From Massilia yuzhufengensis (GTDB lineage Bacteria; Pseudomonadota; Gammaproteobacteria; Burkholderiales; Burkholderiaceae_D), in assembly GCF_900112225.1 (NCBI RefSeq), contig NZ_FOLD01000040.1:1-45220 (forward strand): 45,220 nucleotides of DNA. The letters are read 5' to 3'. A program made the translations under genes and the position numbers. The notes under the pieces were generated by a model. That model saw only the letters and a list, made by a program, of their open reading frames with translations. It made no database searches and was not told where the DNA came from. Each line of letters starts with the position of its first letter. The stretch's first letter is position 1. This document shows positions 33,499 to 41,636 of this stretch, one piece after another.

Positions 33499-33976
33499 GA
33501 CCATCTGTGCCGTTGATGACGGTCGGCTTATGGCAGTAGATGTGAAACATCAATGCCATGAGCTCCTTCATCGTTTTGTGCATCTGCTGCGCGATGTCTT
33601 CGAGTGTCCTTCGCTCACTTGAGCTGATGACGCCGTCTTTGACCGCCTCGGTGTATTCGGCTGACAGCGCGCCAAGCTCGGAATACAACTCGTGGAATTT
33701 TTGATGCAGTGCTTCGCCGGTGACACCATCAGCGTCAGGAAGCTCCATGAACACGCCACCGGAGGCGGCGGCCACGGCTTGCGCAAAGTGCGAGGTGCCA
33801 GCGTGTGCCTGGATCAGGAGCGCCGTAGAGACGCGCATGCCCGAGCCTTTTACCTCGTACACGCGCGCCTCCAGCTGCGACCTGGTCATGCCGAGCGTCG
33901 CCGCAGTGCCGGTCCAGCCGTGCACCTTGATCATGTCTTGGTATGCAGTCAACATTTCCACAGTATTTCCTTCCAT
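33488..33976 (-). CDS. YmfL-like phage regulatory protein
   Basis: A 162-aa protein in the place of CII-type regulators between Cro and the replication genes. MLTAYQDMIKVHGWTGTAATLGMTRSQLEARVYEVKGSG is the helix-turn-helix start of the YmfL family; the C-terminal half is helical. The ATG is followed by several more in-frame starts; the first is used here. The 233 bp before it (33977-34209) hold no gene I trust. Confidence 0.82.
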   Translation of the reverse strand: MEGNTVEMLTAYQDMIKVHGWTGTAATLGMTRSQLEARVYEVKGSGMRVSTALLIQAHAGTSHFAQAVAAASGGVFMELPDADGVTGEALHQKFHELYSELGALSAEYTEAVKDGVISSSERRTLEDIAQQMHKTMKELMALMFHIYCHKPTVINGTDGHGR

Positions 33977-34209
33977 CTCTTGGGTATTGCAACCGCCGTC
34001 AAATCGTTATCATTTCTGCTCGAAAACCATTCCGAAGACAAATGATTTCCTATGTGCAACTCTTTACGCGGCATAAAGTCACGCTTGCTTCAAAGGCTCA
34101 TCAGGGAGCGCAAACGGAATGCTCTAATTTTTCAGGTAACCTTGTTTGTTCGATCAGGGCGTTTGCTTACCCTGTCGGCCGCCAAGATCTGCGGCCATAC
34201 GGTGTGGAG

Positions 34210-34455
34210 TTATGAACTCGGCTCGGGGGCTGCCGTGTCCCCTGCCGTGTCGGAAGATCGTCGCTTTGGACCTTCGCAGTACTGAACATGAAGCCCCACG
34301 ATCGCCGAGAGCGTGGTGCTCAGGCATCGTGCTTGACCGTTCAAGATGCGATTCACTGTCGGCTGAGACATCTTGAGTTCAGACGCCAACTTGGTTTCGC
34401 TCCACGTTGTCGCGGTCTTGATTTCTCGAAGAAGGGTCGAAGGGTCTTTGTCCAT
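34210..34455 (-). CDS. Cro-like repressor, 81 aa
   Basis: From ATG 34455: MDKDPSTLLREIKTATTWSETKLASELKMSQPTVNRIL, a clear helix-turn-helix. Divergent from the CI gene with operators between, the standard Cro place. The upstream in-frame start at 34491 overlaps an operator and is unlikely. Confidence 0.85.
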   Translation of the reverse strand: MDKDPSTLLREIKTATTWSETKLASELKMSQPTVNRILNGQARCLSTTLSAIVGLHVQYCEGPKRRSSDTAGDTAAPEPSS

Positions 34456-34464
34456 AACCCGTAG

Positions 34465-34506
34465 CATATACGCGAATGAATAGGAAAGCAATCCACGAAT
34501 GAATAG
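34465..34506. promoter_or_regulatory. Operators O1 and O2 with leftward Pcro promoter
   Basis: O1 (34465-34483) ends CGAATGAATAG and O2 (34490-34506) ends likewise. On the minus strand TTGCTT between them is followed by TATGCT 17 nt on, ending about 10 nt before the cro ATG. CI bound here would block leftward transcription. Confidence 0.7.
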
Positions 34507-34510
34507 CGTG

Positions 34511-34540
34511 TTGTGTGCGCCCTATACGCCCGCGTATAGT
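34511..34540 (+). promoter_or_regulatory. Promoter for cI with palindromic operator O3
   Basis: TTGTGT (34511-34516), 18-nt spacer, TATAGT (34535-34540). The spacer and -10 lie in CTATACGC-CC-GCGTATAG (34522-34539), a perfect 18-bp palindrome. The ATG of cI is 7 nt after the -10, so the message would be leaderless, as lambda cI from PRM. Confidence 0.65.
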
Positions 34541-34546
34541 CGCGAG

Positions 34547-35251
34547 ATGACCATCTCATCAAGGCTAGACCAAGCGATGCAGGCAGCAGGAATCCTGTCG
34601 CAGAACGCGCTTGCGCGCGCCTCGGGCATTCCGCAGCCGACAATCAACAGAATCTTGAAGGGGACCGGCAAGAAGGGACCCGAGACGAACACGCTCACGG
34701 CCCTTGCTCAAGCTTGTAACGTGTCTGTGCAATGGCTGACTGATGGAACTGGCCAGATGGCCAGGACGCCAGGTGAGGCGCCTCAAGAAGCCGAGGTTAT
34801 GAATATTTCAGTGGACGACGAAGCAGTCAAGTTCGTTGCCATCCGGCTAGTGGCGCGCTTCATTCATGCTGGTCTCAATGGACACGGCGGCGATATTGAG
34901 TATGACGATCACTTGGTTCGAAGTGTGCCGCTCGATTGGATCTTAGAAAAGCGTCTGATTCCTTCTAAGCTGGTCGGCATCCGTGTCAAGGGTGACAGCA
35001 TGTACCCCACCCTCCGCAAGGGAAATGTCGTAATTGTTAATACTGCAGATTGTGACCCTCGTAACCTGGCGGATGGGCAGCTCTATGCAGTGAACCATAA
35101 CGACCGGCCAGTAGTGAAGCGACTGGAGTTGGTATCAGGCCGCTGGCATCTTTCCTCGGACAATCCCCTACCTGAGTACCGCAGTCGGCCTGTGGACGAG
35201 AGCACCGAAATCATCGGGCGCGTGGTTCGTATGGAAGCGGACTTTATCTAA
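34547..35251 (+). CDS. cI: CI-type repressor with S24 peptidase domain
   Basis: 234 aa from ATG 34547. N-terminal helix-turn-helix (ILSQNALARASGIPQPTINRIL), linker, then an S24/LexA-like domain: VKGDSMYPTL holds the catalytic Ser and the PVVKRLE segment the Lys. RecA-stimulated self-cleavage would trigger induction. Five related operators flank the gene and the next promoter. Confidence 0.93.
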   Translation: MTISSRLDQAMQAAGILSQNALARASGIPQPTINRILKGTGKKGPETNTLTALAQACNVSVQWLTDGTGQMARTPGEAPQEAEVMNISVDDEAVKFVAIRLVARFIHAGLNGHGGDIEYDDHLVRSVPLDWILEKRLIPSKLVGIRVKGDSMYPTLRKGNVVIVNTADCDPRNLADGQLYAVNHNDRPVVKRLELVSGRWHLSSDNPLPEYRSRPVDESTEIIGRVVRMEADFI

Positions 35252-35541
35252 TGAAAATTCGAGTCGCAGAGGTCACGCCGTACGGCTCACCCATCCTCGT
35301 AGCGGTGGTGCCATCAGAGTACACGACTCCTACGCACGGAGCGGACCTTATTGCCAGGATTCAGCCGTACTTCCCGATCCATCCAATCATGCTCGTCTCT
35401 ATTCAAGGCAACGGCTTCCAGGCATACGCGCCCTTCGAGACGCATAGGCTACTGGCCCTGATCCAGCTCGAGTACTTAGATTTGAACGAGCTTGACCTCA
35501 GTATCCCACCCCCAGAAAAAGAGGAAGAGCTACCGTTTTGA
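35251..35541 (+). CDS. Hypothetical protein in cI operon, 96 aa
   Basis: TAATG coupling to cI. The product MKIRVAEVTPYGSPILVAVVPSEY... ends in an acidic PPPEKEEELPF. No domain known; co-expressed in the lysogen. Possibly a modifier of the repressor or an exclusion protein. Confidence 0.7.
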   Translation: MKIRVAEVTPYGSPILVAVVPSEYTTPTHGADLIARIQPYFPIHPIMLVSIQGNGFQAYAPFETHRLLALIQLEYLDLNELDLSIPPPEKEEELPF

Positions 35542-35629
35542 AAGAATCGGTGAGTCTTCCTAGGTTCAGGGCCCCTATACTTGAAGTGCGAAACGGCACG
35601 CTGAGATGCCGTCATGATGGTAGGAAGAA

Positions 35630-35908
35630 ATGGAATTTTTCGGTTTTTGGCTCATATGCTCGGTCGCTACTGCGATCGTCGCCAGCTCAAAGGGGCGGTC
35701 AACCTTCGGCTGGCTTATCCTCGGCTTCCTTTTCAGCTTCATTGCGCTAATATTAGTTGCCGTCCTCCCCTCGCAAAAAGTTGCACCGCGCGACCCCAAC
35801 GCTCCGACTCCCGATACCCACGTCCGCTGTCCTGACTGTCGCGAGTTCGTCTACAAAGACGCTCGCAAGTGCAAGCACTGCGGCATCGCGCTCGTACCCA
35901 ACGCGTAG
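35630..35908 (+). CDS. Membrane protein with zinc ribbon, 92 aa
   Basis: AGGAAG precedes ATG 35630. Two membrane segments (FWLICSVATAIVAS and WLILGFLFSFIALILVAVL) are followed by a zinc-ribbon CPDC...CKHC. It is in the lysogenic operon, so a superinfection-exclusion role is possible. No direct proof. Confidence 0.75.
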   Translation: MEFFGFWLICSVATAIVASSKGRSTFGWLILGFLFSFIALILVAVLPSQKVAPRDPNAPTPDTHVRCPDCREFVYKDARKCKHCGIALVPNA

Positions 35909-35922
35909 TCACTAAGTAGATT

Positions 35923-35950
35923 GCCTCCTCCTGAGTAGACGAGGCGTTTT
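35923..35950 (+). terminator. Probable terminator of the cI operon
   Basis: GCCTC...GAGGC stem with a 13-nt loop, then GTTTT. A weak but well-placed hairpin between the zinc-ribbon gene and the early promoter. Confidence 0.5.
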
Positions 35951-35961
35951 CACGACACAAA

Positions 35962-36004
35962 CTATTCATTCGCGTATTGCTTAAATTATCCATTCGTGTA
36001 TAGT
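35962..36004 (+). promoter_or_regulatory. Early promoter with operators O4 and O5
   Basis: CTATTCATTCGCGTATTG (35962-35979) and TATCCATTCGTGTATAG (35987-36003) flank and overlap TTGCTT (35977-35982), 16-nt spacer, TATAGT (35999-36004). The layout repeats that of Pcro. CI would silence the early operon by covering both boxes. Confidence 0.75.
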
Positions 36005-36031
36005 TGCCTTCATTAAGTTGATGGAGCTCAC

Positions 36032-36184
36032 ATGAAGACCTTCCACGTCACCGTCCAAACCGGCACTGCCCCGTACGTCTACAGCGCGCTCGCCGCTTCG
36101 GCTGGCCAGGCTGCCGAAGATGCTGCGTCCCGCTTTGCAGATGTCCCTTGTGGCATCACCGTCACCAGCTGCGAGGTGCAGTGA
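36032..36184 (+). CDS. Hypothetical early protein, 50 aa
   Basis: First gene after the early promoter, ATG with GGAG 6 nt upstream. MKTFHVTVQTGTAPYVYSAL... ends ITVTSCEVQ: a beta-alpha-beta pattern with no known family. The next start overlaps its stop. Confidence 0.7.
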   Translation: MKTFHVTVQTGTAPYVYSALAASAGQAAEDAASRFADVPCGITVTSCEVQ

Positions 36185-36393
36185 TGACGACCGTAGCCAA
36201 GATGCGTAGCACCATCCTCCGGTGCGCTACCGAAGCTGCTAAGGAAGAGCCGCGCAGCGTCGAGTATCGCCTCCACTCCTTCATTGCCAAGCTGTCTGGC
36301 TCGATGGAGTCGATGGGCGAAAGCGAGTTGGACAAGGCGCTCTGGAACCTGTTCGCCGCGCCGCAACCACAACCATCTGCAGCAGGAGCCTGA
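36184..36393 (+). CDS. Hypothetical early protein, 69 aa
   Basis: ATG 36184 overlaps the previous stop (TGATG). MTTVAKMRSTILRCATEAAKEEPRSVEYRLH... is helical with a Pro/Gln tail. No domain recognised. Confidence 0.65.
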   Translation: MTTVAKMRSTILRCATEAAKEEPRSVEYRLHSFIAKLSGSMESMGESELDKALWNLFAAPQPQPSAAGA

Positions 36394-36394
36394 C

Positions 36395-36487
36395 ATGGGC
36401 TTCTTCGCTCTCTACCGCTACTACCGCTTCATTGGCCTGCCCCGCCTCACGGCGGTCCGCCAGGCCATCAAGCTCCGCATGTACTGA
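36395..36487 (+). CDS. Hypothetical small basic protein, 30 aa
   Basis: MGFFALYRYYRFIGLPRLTAVRQAIKLRMY, with GGAG 7 nt upstream and 1 nt after the previous stop. Aromatic then basic, like an amphipathic or membrane-binding peptide. Short ORF, but the ribosome site and spacing are good. Confidence 0.6.
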   Translation: MGFFALYRYYRFIGLPRLTAVRQAIKLRMY

Positions 36488-36488
36488 C

Positions 36489-36680
36489 ATGCATAGCCTC
36501 GTCCCAGACCGGGCAGCACTCGAAGTGGCGCACGCCAAGCTTCAAACGGCTGCCCACCTGGACGAGATGCTGAAGAACCCGAGCCTCAAGATCATCTTGG
36601 AGGCCGTCGCCCGCCGGCACATGCAGCGCCGCGCGTGTGTCGACGTGAAGAAGCTGCAGGCCAACGATAACGAAAAATAA
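36489..36680 (+). CDS. Hypothetical early protein, 63 aa
   Basis: ATG 36489, one nt after the previous stop. MHSLVPDRAALEVAHAKLQTA... is helical with a basic RRHMQRR segment. Stop overlaps the next start (TAATG). Confidence 0.65.
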   Translation: MHSLVPDRAALEVAHAKLQTAAHLDEMLKNPSLKIILEAVARRHMQRRACVDVKKLQANDNEK

Positions 36681-37003
36681 TGAATCAGCATAACCACGCA
36701 CATAGCGACTCGGTGCCGCCCCCAAAGGTGGATCAGGAGGACTGCAAGCTTGCCCAGGAGCTGCTCAGCTACCTCGAGGAAAAGCTCAGGATTACCCAGC
36801 TTCTTCCGAACATGGCAATGCCTCGATTCAGCGACTTTACGCCCGAGGTAGAACGTCGCGCCCATTCCAACGTGGATCATGGCGACCGGTTATTCGCTCG
36901 ATTGAAGGCGCTGCCCGCAGAGCGTTTCGCGGTCGCTATGGATCTGCTGATGGTTGCCATCGTCTTGCGCGGCACCAATAGCCTGCATACCAAAGGCAAA
37001 TAA
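36680..37003 (+). CDS. Hypothetical early protein, 107 aa
   Basis: Starts in the stop of the previous gene. His-rich N-terminus (MNQHNHAHSD), then helices. No domain recognised. Two nt before the ParB-like gene. Confidence 0.7.
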   Translation: MNQHNHAHSDSVPPPKVDQEDCKLAQELLSYLEEKLRITQLLPNMAMPRFSDFTPEVERRAHSNVDHGDRLFARLKALPAERFAVAMDLLMVAIVLRGTNSLHTKGK

Positions 37004-37005
37004 CC

Positions 37006-37857
37006 ATGGCATACGCAAACCACATGGCCTCACTGAAGGCCGCAGCCGAAGACAAGACCAACCCGGCAGTGTCGAAGACGACCCAATTCGCGATCGACCC
37101 ACGCGCGCTGGAGGTCGAAGAAGGTTTCAATGCCCGCCCGCTGAACGCCGACCACGTAGCCGAGATGTCGCTGGCACTGCGCAACGGCGCAACCTTCCCG
37201 CCACTGGACGTGCGCGTCGACGACGGGCGCATCCTGATCGTGGATGGCCACCACCGGCACGCCGCAGCGCTCGACGCGATCGCGAAGGGCTTCGAGATCA
37301 AGGTGCTCGACTGCCGCCAGTTCCGCGGGAACGACGCCGATCGCGTCGCCCACATGCTCAACAGCGCCTCCGGCCTGGCACTCACGCCGCTGCAGCTCGG
37401 CGTCCAGTACCGCAAGTTGATTGGCTTCGGCTGGACCGAGAAGCAGATCGCCGACCGCCGCGGCAAGTCCGTCCAGCACGTGAAGGACATGGTCCTTCTG
37501 GGCGAGGCGAATAGCGACGTGCACCAGGCGGTGAACGCCGGTCAGATCTCGGGCACCGCAGCGCTAAAGATCGTCAAGGAGCACGGGAGCAAGGCGGGTG
37601 CCGTCATCAAGGAAGGTGTGGAAGCCGCCCAGGCCGCCGGGAAGACCAAGGTTACGCCCAAGGCTCTCGCGAAGGGAAAAAGCAGCAAGGTAAGCGACAA
37701 GCAGTTGCTCGAATGGCTGCTGGCCAACGGCCAAGTTGAACCGTTCGGCGTCGTTACCGATACGCGCGATTTCAGCATCACCATTTCTGTCCCGGCAAGC
37801 GCTGGCGACACCACCGACCTGCGCGCCCTGCTCACGGCCGCTGCTGGTCACCAATAA
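37006..37857 (+). CDS. ParB/Srx-like nuclease-domain protein
   Basis: 283 aa. N-terminal ParB/sulfiredoxin fold: FNARPLNADHVAEMSLAL, PLDVRV, LIVDGHHRHAAALDAI. A central helix-turn-helix-like region (GWTEKQIADRRGKSVQHVKDMV) and a Lys-rich C-terminus follow. In phages such proteins act in DNA handling or regulation; there is no parA partner, so plasmid-type partition is unlikely. Confidence 0.85.
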   Translation: MAYANHMASLKAAAEDKTNPAVSKTTQFAIDPRALEVEEGFNARPLNADHVAEMSLALRNGATFPPLDVRVDDGRILIVDGHHRHAAALDAIAKGFEIKVLDCRQFRGNDADRVAHMLNSASGLALTPLQLGVQYRKLIGFGWTEKQIADRRGKSVQHVKDMVLLGEANSDVHQAVNAGQISGTAALKIVKEHGSKAGAVIKEGVEAAQAAGKTKVTPKALAKGKSSKVSDKQLLEWLLANGQVEPFGVVTDTRDFSITISVPASAGDTTDLRALLTAAAGHQ

Positions 37858-37878
37858 CCACAGCCTGAAAGGACCAGC

Positions 37879-38076
37879 ATGAAGAAAGACCCAATCGGCC
37901 CCGGCTCCACTGTCAAATTCGACAGCGAAGACGGCCCACAGACCGGCACCGTCCACGAGATCAAGACGGACCTCACCAACGGCGCCAAGGTCGCCCTGGT
38001 GCGCGTGGCCGGCACCCTCAGCGGCGCGCCGTGGCGTGTTCCCGTGAATGACTTGACGCACGCGGAGGCGGCATGA
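37879..38076 (+). CDS. Hypothetical early protein, 65 aa
   Basis: AAAGGA stands 7-12 nt upstream of ATG. MKKDPIGPGSTVKFDSEDGPQTGTVHEI is a small beta-barrel-like (SH3/KOW-like) pattern. Stop overlaps the next start by 4 nt. Confidence 0.65.
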   Translation: MKKDPIGPGSTVKFDSEDGPQTGTVHEIKTDLTNGAKVALVRVAGTLSGAPWRVPVNDLTHAEAA

Positions 38077-38423
38077 GCTCGAAGGCTTTCGCCCTCTTCC
38101 TCCAGGAGCTGCGCGATGGACGCACCCACACCGAGCTGACCGCCCAGATGGCAGCGCTCCTGGAAAAGGTCAAGGAAACCGGCAAGGGTGGCGAGATCAC
38201 CCTGAAGCTCAAGGTCAAGCCTGCCGGCCGCGGCTCGGACGTCGACAAGATCGTCATCGCCGACAGCATCACCGTGACCCTGCCGAAGCCGGAACGCGGC
38301 GAGGACTTCTTCTGGCTGACCGAGGAGAACGACCTGTCCCGCAACCACCCGCGTCAGCACTCGCTCCCGCTGCGTGAAGCGACCACCCCTCAACCGACGA
38401 CGTTTAAGGAAGCCTCGAAGTGA
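38073..38423 (+). CDS. Hypothetical early protein, 116 aa
   Basis: ATGA overlap with the previous gene. MSSKAFALFLQELRDGRTHTELTAQMAALLEKVKETG, then beta strands GEITLKLKVKPAG and DSITVTLPKPERGEDFFWL. Often seen just before DUF2303 genes in prophages, so probably functionally linked to it. Confidence 0.75.
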   Translation: MSSKAFALFLQELRDGRTHTELTAQMAALLEKVKETGKGGEITLKLKVKPAGRGSDVDKIVIADSITVTLPKPERGEDFFWLTEENDLSRNHPRQHSLPLREATTPQPTTFKEASK

Positions 38424-39295
38424 ACGATAACAAAAACGAAACCATCGGCCTCGTGGCCGGCACCGCCAGCACGCAGGAACACTTCCACATCGATGCCACC
38501 GCGATCGAACAGATCGGCGCTCTGTCGCTGGCGGCCAGCTCCGTGCAGGAGATTGGCGGCACCACCCACCTGGTGATCCCGAACGAGCACAAGCACATCG
38601 ACCTGACGACCGCCATTGAGCGGGCCGGCACCGCGCCACGCCGCAAGAGCGGCACCGTGCAGCTGGGCGACATCCACAGCTTCAATGTGTTCGTCGCCGA
38701 CCAGGGCGTCACGTCGGACGTCTACATCTACGCCGATCCAGAAGCGCGCACGCTCACGGCGGTGCTGAACGACCACGTCAAGTCGGGCTCGACCGCTGGC
38801 TGGCGTGACCTGCGCGCCGTGTTCAAGGCTGAGCTCAGCCGCGAGTTCGCCACCTGGATGAGCTTCAACAAAAAGCCGATGGAACAGGAAGAGTTCGCCA
38901 TCTTCCTGGAAGACAACATCGCTGACGTGGTCGAGCCTTCCGGCGAGACGCTGCTGCAGGTCGCATTGACCCTGCAGGCGAAGACCGAGGTCAACTTCGC
39001 CAGCCACCGCCGCCTCGACAACGGCCAGGTGCAGTTCACGTACAACGAGACCATCGACGCACGCGCAGGTACCGGCCTTATCGAGATCCCACGCGAGTTC
39101 ACCATTGGCGCCCGGCTGTTCAAGAACGGCGACGGCTACAAAGTCCGCGCCCGCCTGAAGTATCGCCTCCTCAGCGGCAAGGTCAAATTCTGGTACGAGC
39201 TGGACCGCGCCGAGAACGCGATCGAAGACGCCTTCCAGGCGTACATCAACCAGGCCCGCGAGAACGGCTTCTCCGTGCTCATCGGCAAGCCGTAA
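38420..39295 (+). CDS. DUF2303 (YfdQ-like) protein
   Basis: 291 aa with the family features TAIEQIGALS, the ADPEARTLTAVLNDH segment and ATWMSFNKKPMEQEEFAIFLEDN. YfdQ-like proteins are common in lambdoid early regions; role unknown. ATGA overlap with the upstream gene. Confidence 0.85.
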   Translation: MNDNKNETIGLVAGTASTQEHFHIDATAIEQIGALSLAASSVQEIGGTTHLVIPNEHKHIDLTTAIERAGTAPRRKSGTVQLGDIHSFNVFVADQGVTSDVYIYADPEARTLTAVLNDHVKSGSTAGWRDLRAVFKAELSREFATWMSFNKKPMEQEEFAIFLEDNIADVVEPSGETLLQVALTLQAKTEVNFASHRRLDNGQVQFTYNETIDARAGTGLIEIPREFTIGARLFKNGDGYKVRARLKYRLLSGKVKFWYELDRAENAIEDAFQAYINQARENGFSVLIGKP

Positions 39296-39309
39296 GCAGC
39301 GAGCCCGCC

Positions 39310-39717
39310 ATGCCAAGAGTTCACAAGCGCCCACAGTTCCAGGCCAAGGCCAACGTGCCGATGGCGACAGAGACGCGCGACCGGCTCGCGCTTGAAGTGC
39401 GCATGGCGGGTGAATCCCTGATTGCCCGCCCTTCGATCGATGCATACAACACGCTCTCGAAGATCCTGGCCTCACTCAACCGCGCCGGGCTGACCGCCCA
39501 GCTGCTGGACCCGGTTACCGACACCATGAACGTTATCTGCGATCGCTATGAGCAGTCGAGCAGCATCACCGTGGAGACCCAGGAGACCGCTCAGCTCCGC
39601 CAGGCGCTCGCGAACGTTGACGCCGGACTGCATCGCGTCCCGCTGCAGCGCCTGGCGCGCGCGGTGGCTGAGGTGGAGGCGTTCTTCGTGATCAGCACAG
39701 ATGGCCCGCAACAGTAG
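39310..39717 (+). CDS. Hypothetical early protein, 135 aa
   Basis: A helical protein (ATETRDRLALEVRMAGESLIARPSIDAYNTLSKILASLNRAGL) with a C-terminal ALANVDAGLHRVPLQRLARAV. No known family. 14 nt after DUF2303. Confidence 0.7.
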   Translation: MPRVHKRPQFQAKANVPMATETRDRLALEVRMAGESLIARPSIDAYNTLSKILASLNRAGLTAQLLDPVTDTMNVICDRYEQSSSITVETQETAQLRQALANVDAGLHRVPLQRLARAVAEVEAFFVISTDGPQQ

Positions 39718-39724
39718 GAACGAA

Positions 39725-39955
39725 ATGACGAATACTAAACAGGCCAGCAGCACATCGGCCGCAATCGAATGGTTCGAAGTGGCCGATGTGCTACCGGATG
39801 ACGAAACCACCGTGATGATAGTTCTGGACGGCGAAGAGGTCTGGATCGGCTGGCGTTCTGAGGACCTTTGGTACGACGTCAGCGCAAGGCCGGCCGGTGA
39901 GCGCGTCACGCATTGGGCCCATCTGCCGGCCGCACCTCTCAGGAGCGCCGCATGA
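39725..39955 (+). CDS. DUF551-like protein, 76 aa
   Basis: ATG 39725 with AGGA 5 nt upstream. It reads WFEVADVLPDDETTVMIVLDGEEVWIGW...VTHWAHLP, the usual DUF551 pattern. Compare the IS cargo gene 4494-5063. Confidence 0.75.
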   Translation: MTNTKQASSTSAAIEWFEVADVLPDDETTVMIVLDGEEVWIGWRSEDLWYDVSARPAGERVTHWAHLPAAPLRSAA

Positions 39956-40140
39956 AATTCGGAACCCTCAGCGCCGGAGGCCTCGAGCGCTTCCGCAAGA
40001 ATACCGCTACCACGACACCGATCAGCCTACGTCGCAAGCAGTGCGCCTGCGGCAAGATCGTCACGGCCAAGCAGCTTGTTCAGCACGGGGCCTGCGGCAC
40101 GTGCGCGCAGCAGCAAGCCAAGGCGAAAAAGGCAGCCTGA
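39952..40140 (+). CDS. Small zinc-ribbon protein, 62 aa
   Basis: ATGA overlap with the previous gene. KQCACGKIVTAKQLVQHGACGTCAQQQ carries CxC and CxxC pairs spaced as in a zinc ribbon; Lys-rich tail. Probably nucleic-acid binding. Confidence 0.65.
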   Translation: MKFGTLSAGGLERFRKNTATTTPISLRRKQCACGKIVTAKQLVQHGACGTCAQQQAKAKKAA

Positions 40141-40991
40141 TGAAGCTTTCAGAAAAACCATCGCGCCCCGTACTGCGATATCACGGGGGGAAGTTCCGAC
40201 TGGCGCCGTGGATCCTGTCCTTCTTCCCAGAGCACACCGTCTACGTTGAGCCATTTGGCGGCGCTGCCTCCGTGTTGTTGCAAAAGCCGCGCGTTGGCGC
40301 CGAGGTCTACAACGATCTGGACGGGGAAGTGGTCAACCTGTTCCGCATCCTTCGAGATCCCGACCAAGCGCTCGAGTTGCAACGCCGGGTTGCACTCACG
40401 CCCTTTGCCCGCGACGAATTCAACTGGGCCTACGAGCAGCCAATCGACGATATGGACCGTGCGCACAAGCTTGTCACGAAGGCATACCTGGGCTTCGGCA
40501 GCGACTCGGCGACGCGTCCTCACAGAACTGGGTTCCGGTCAAAGTTGACCGACGGCCGCGTGCTGCCCGCGATCGAGTACTCGTCGTGGCCTGACGCTAT
40601 TCCGTCCTTCACGCGCAGGCTGCAGGGCGTGCTCATCGAAAACTGCGATGCAGTCACGATCGTCAAGCGGATGGACACTCCCAATACCCTGATCTACGTG
40701 GACCCGCCGTACTGCCACAGCACCCGAGCAGCTAGCCGTGGCTACCGACACGAGATGACCGATGACGATCACCGCAACTTAGCAGCGGCCTTGCATGCAG
40801 CGACGAGCATGGTCGTGCTATCGGGCTATCCAAGCCCGTTATACGACGATGAGCTTTACGCCGACTGGATCCGTTGCGAGCGACGTCACATGGCTGATCA
40901 CGGCAAGGCGTCGACCGAAGTGGTTTGGCTAAACCCCGCGTGTGCCGCGGCGCTCGAGCAGCAGACAGTGCAACAGAGGATGTTCGCATGA
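40140..40991 (+). CDS. DNA adenine methylase (D12 class, Dam-like)
   Basis: 283 aa from ATG 40140 (TGATG). Motif X-like LRYHGGKFRLAPWI, motif I VEPFGGAASVLL, motif IV IYVDPPYCH. It methylates N6 of adenine, perhaps to protect phage DNA or alter regulation. No restriction partner nearby, so an orphan. Confidence 0.92.
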   Translation: MKLSEKPSRPVLRYHGGKFRLAPWILSFFPEHTVYVEPFGGAASVLLQKPRVGAEVYNDLDGEVVNLFRILRDPDQALELQRRVALTPFARDEFNWAYEQPIDDMDRAHKLVTKAYLGFGSDSATRPHRTGFRSKLTDGRVLPAIEYSSWPDAIPSFTRRLQGVLIENCDAVTIVKRMDTPNTLIYVDPPYCHSTRAASRGYRHEMTDDDHRNLAAALHAATSMVVLSGYPSPLYDDELYADWIRCERRHMADHGKASTEVVWLNPACAAALEQQTVQQRMFA

Positions 40992-41221
40992 ACGACAGCC
41001 AGGACACCCCGCTGGATCCAACGGCCTACAAACACCAGCTGCTGCTGCTCAAGTCCGCGCACTGCGCACGGCCCGTGCTCCACCAGGGCTTGCACCGCTT
41101 CATCAACGGCCTGTCGCTCCACCAAGACGGCGGCCGCGTTTCGATGACGGTCTACTTGGCCGGAAGTGCAGCCGGCATCGACAGTGCCGAAGTTCAAATC
41201 AAACCAGCAGGAACCACATGA
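40988..41221 (+). CDS. Hypothetical early protein, 77 aa
   Basis: ATGA overlap with the methylase. MNDSQDTPLDPTAYKHQLLLLKSAHCARPV... No family recognised. Next start overlaps its stop. Confidence 0.65.
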   Translation: MNDSQDTPLDPTAYKHQLLLLKSAHCARPVLHQGLHRFINGLSLHQDGGRVSMTVYLAGSAAGIDSAEVQIKPAGTT

Positions 41222-41505
41222 TCAAGACGGAAACGATGAGCGACGTGATGCTGCGCGCGCTGCGCAACCTGATCGCCAACGACAGCTACGCTGCGACGTT
41301 CCAGTCCACGCAGCAGTACCGCAACGCCCTGCTCGGCCACTTCATGGACCTGGTCGACACGCCGGGCCCTGAAGGCACGGATCTGCCGAGCCAGCGGCAA
41401 GCTATTCCGATGTTTCTCAGGCCGCAGGTCAGGATGTGTCCTCTCGATGGCGACCAACAAACCTCCGTGCAAGTGACCGCGCTTGCGAAGCGAGGAGACG
41501 CCTGA
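41218..41505 (+). CDS. Hypothetical early protein, 95 aa
   Basis: ATG 41218. MIKTETMSDVMLRALRNLIANDSYAATFQS... helical N-terminus. No family recognised; part of the chained early operon. Confidence 0.65.
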   Translation: MIKTETMSDVMLRALRNLIANDSYAATFQSTQQYRNALLGHFMDLVDTPGPEGTDLPSQRQAIPMFLRPQVRMCPLDGDQQTSVQVTALAKRGDA

Positions 41506-41636
41506 TGCTCACTTACGCTATCACTCGCTCTCCCTGCGTATGTGTGCGCTGCGGCCAGCCCCAAGGCGCCGGACATTTGCCCGCCTGCCCATTAAAACGA
41601 TTCACCGCCAGTTCAGGCGAGAAAGTAATAGCGTGA
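41505..41636 (+). CDS. Small Cys-rich protein, 43 aa
   Basis: TGATG start. The CVRCGQPQGAGHLPAC spacing (CxxC...HxxxC) suggests one zinc knuckle. Overlaps both neighbours by one base, which supports its reality. Confidence 0.6.
   Translation: MLTYAITRSPCVCVRCGQPQGAGHLPACPLKRFTASSGEKVIA

Noticed and set aside
34052..34285. Plus-strand ORF of 77 aa between YmfL-like and Cro-like genes
   Set aside because: No ribosome site, antisense to the Cro-like gene end and to the leftward transcript; composition is not protein-like.
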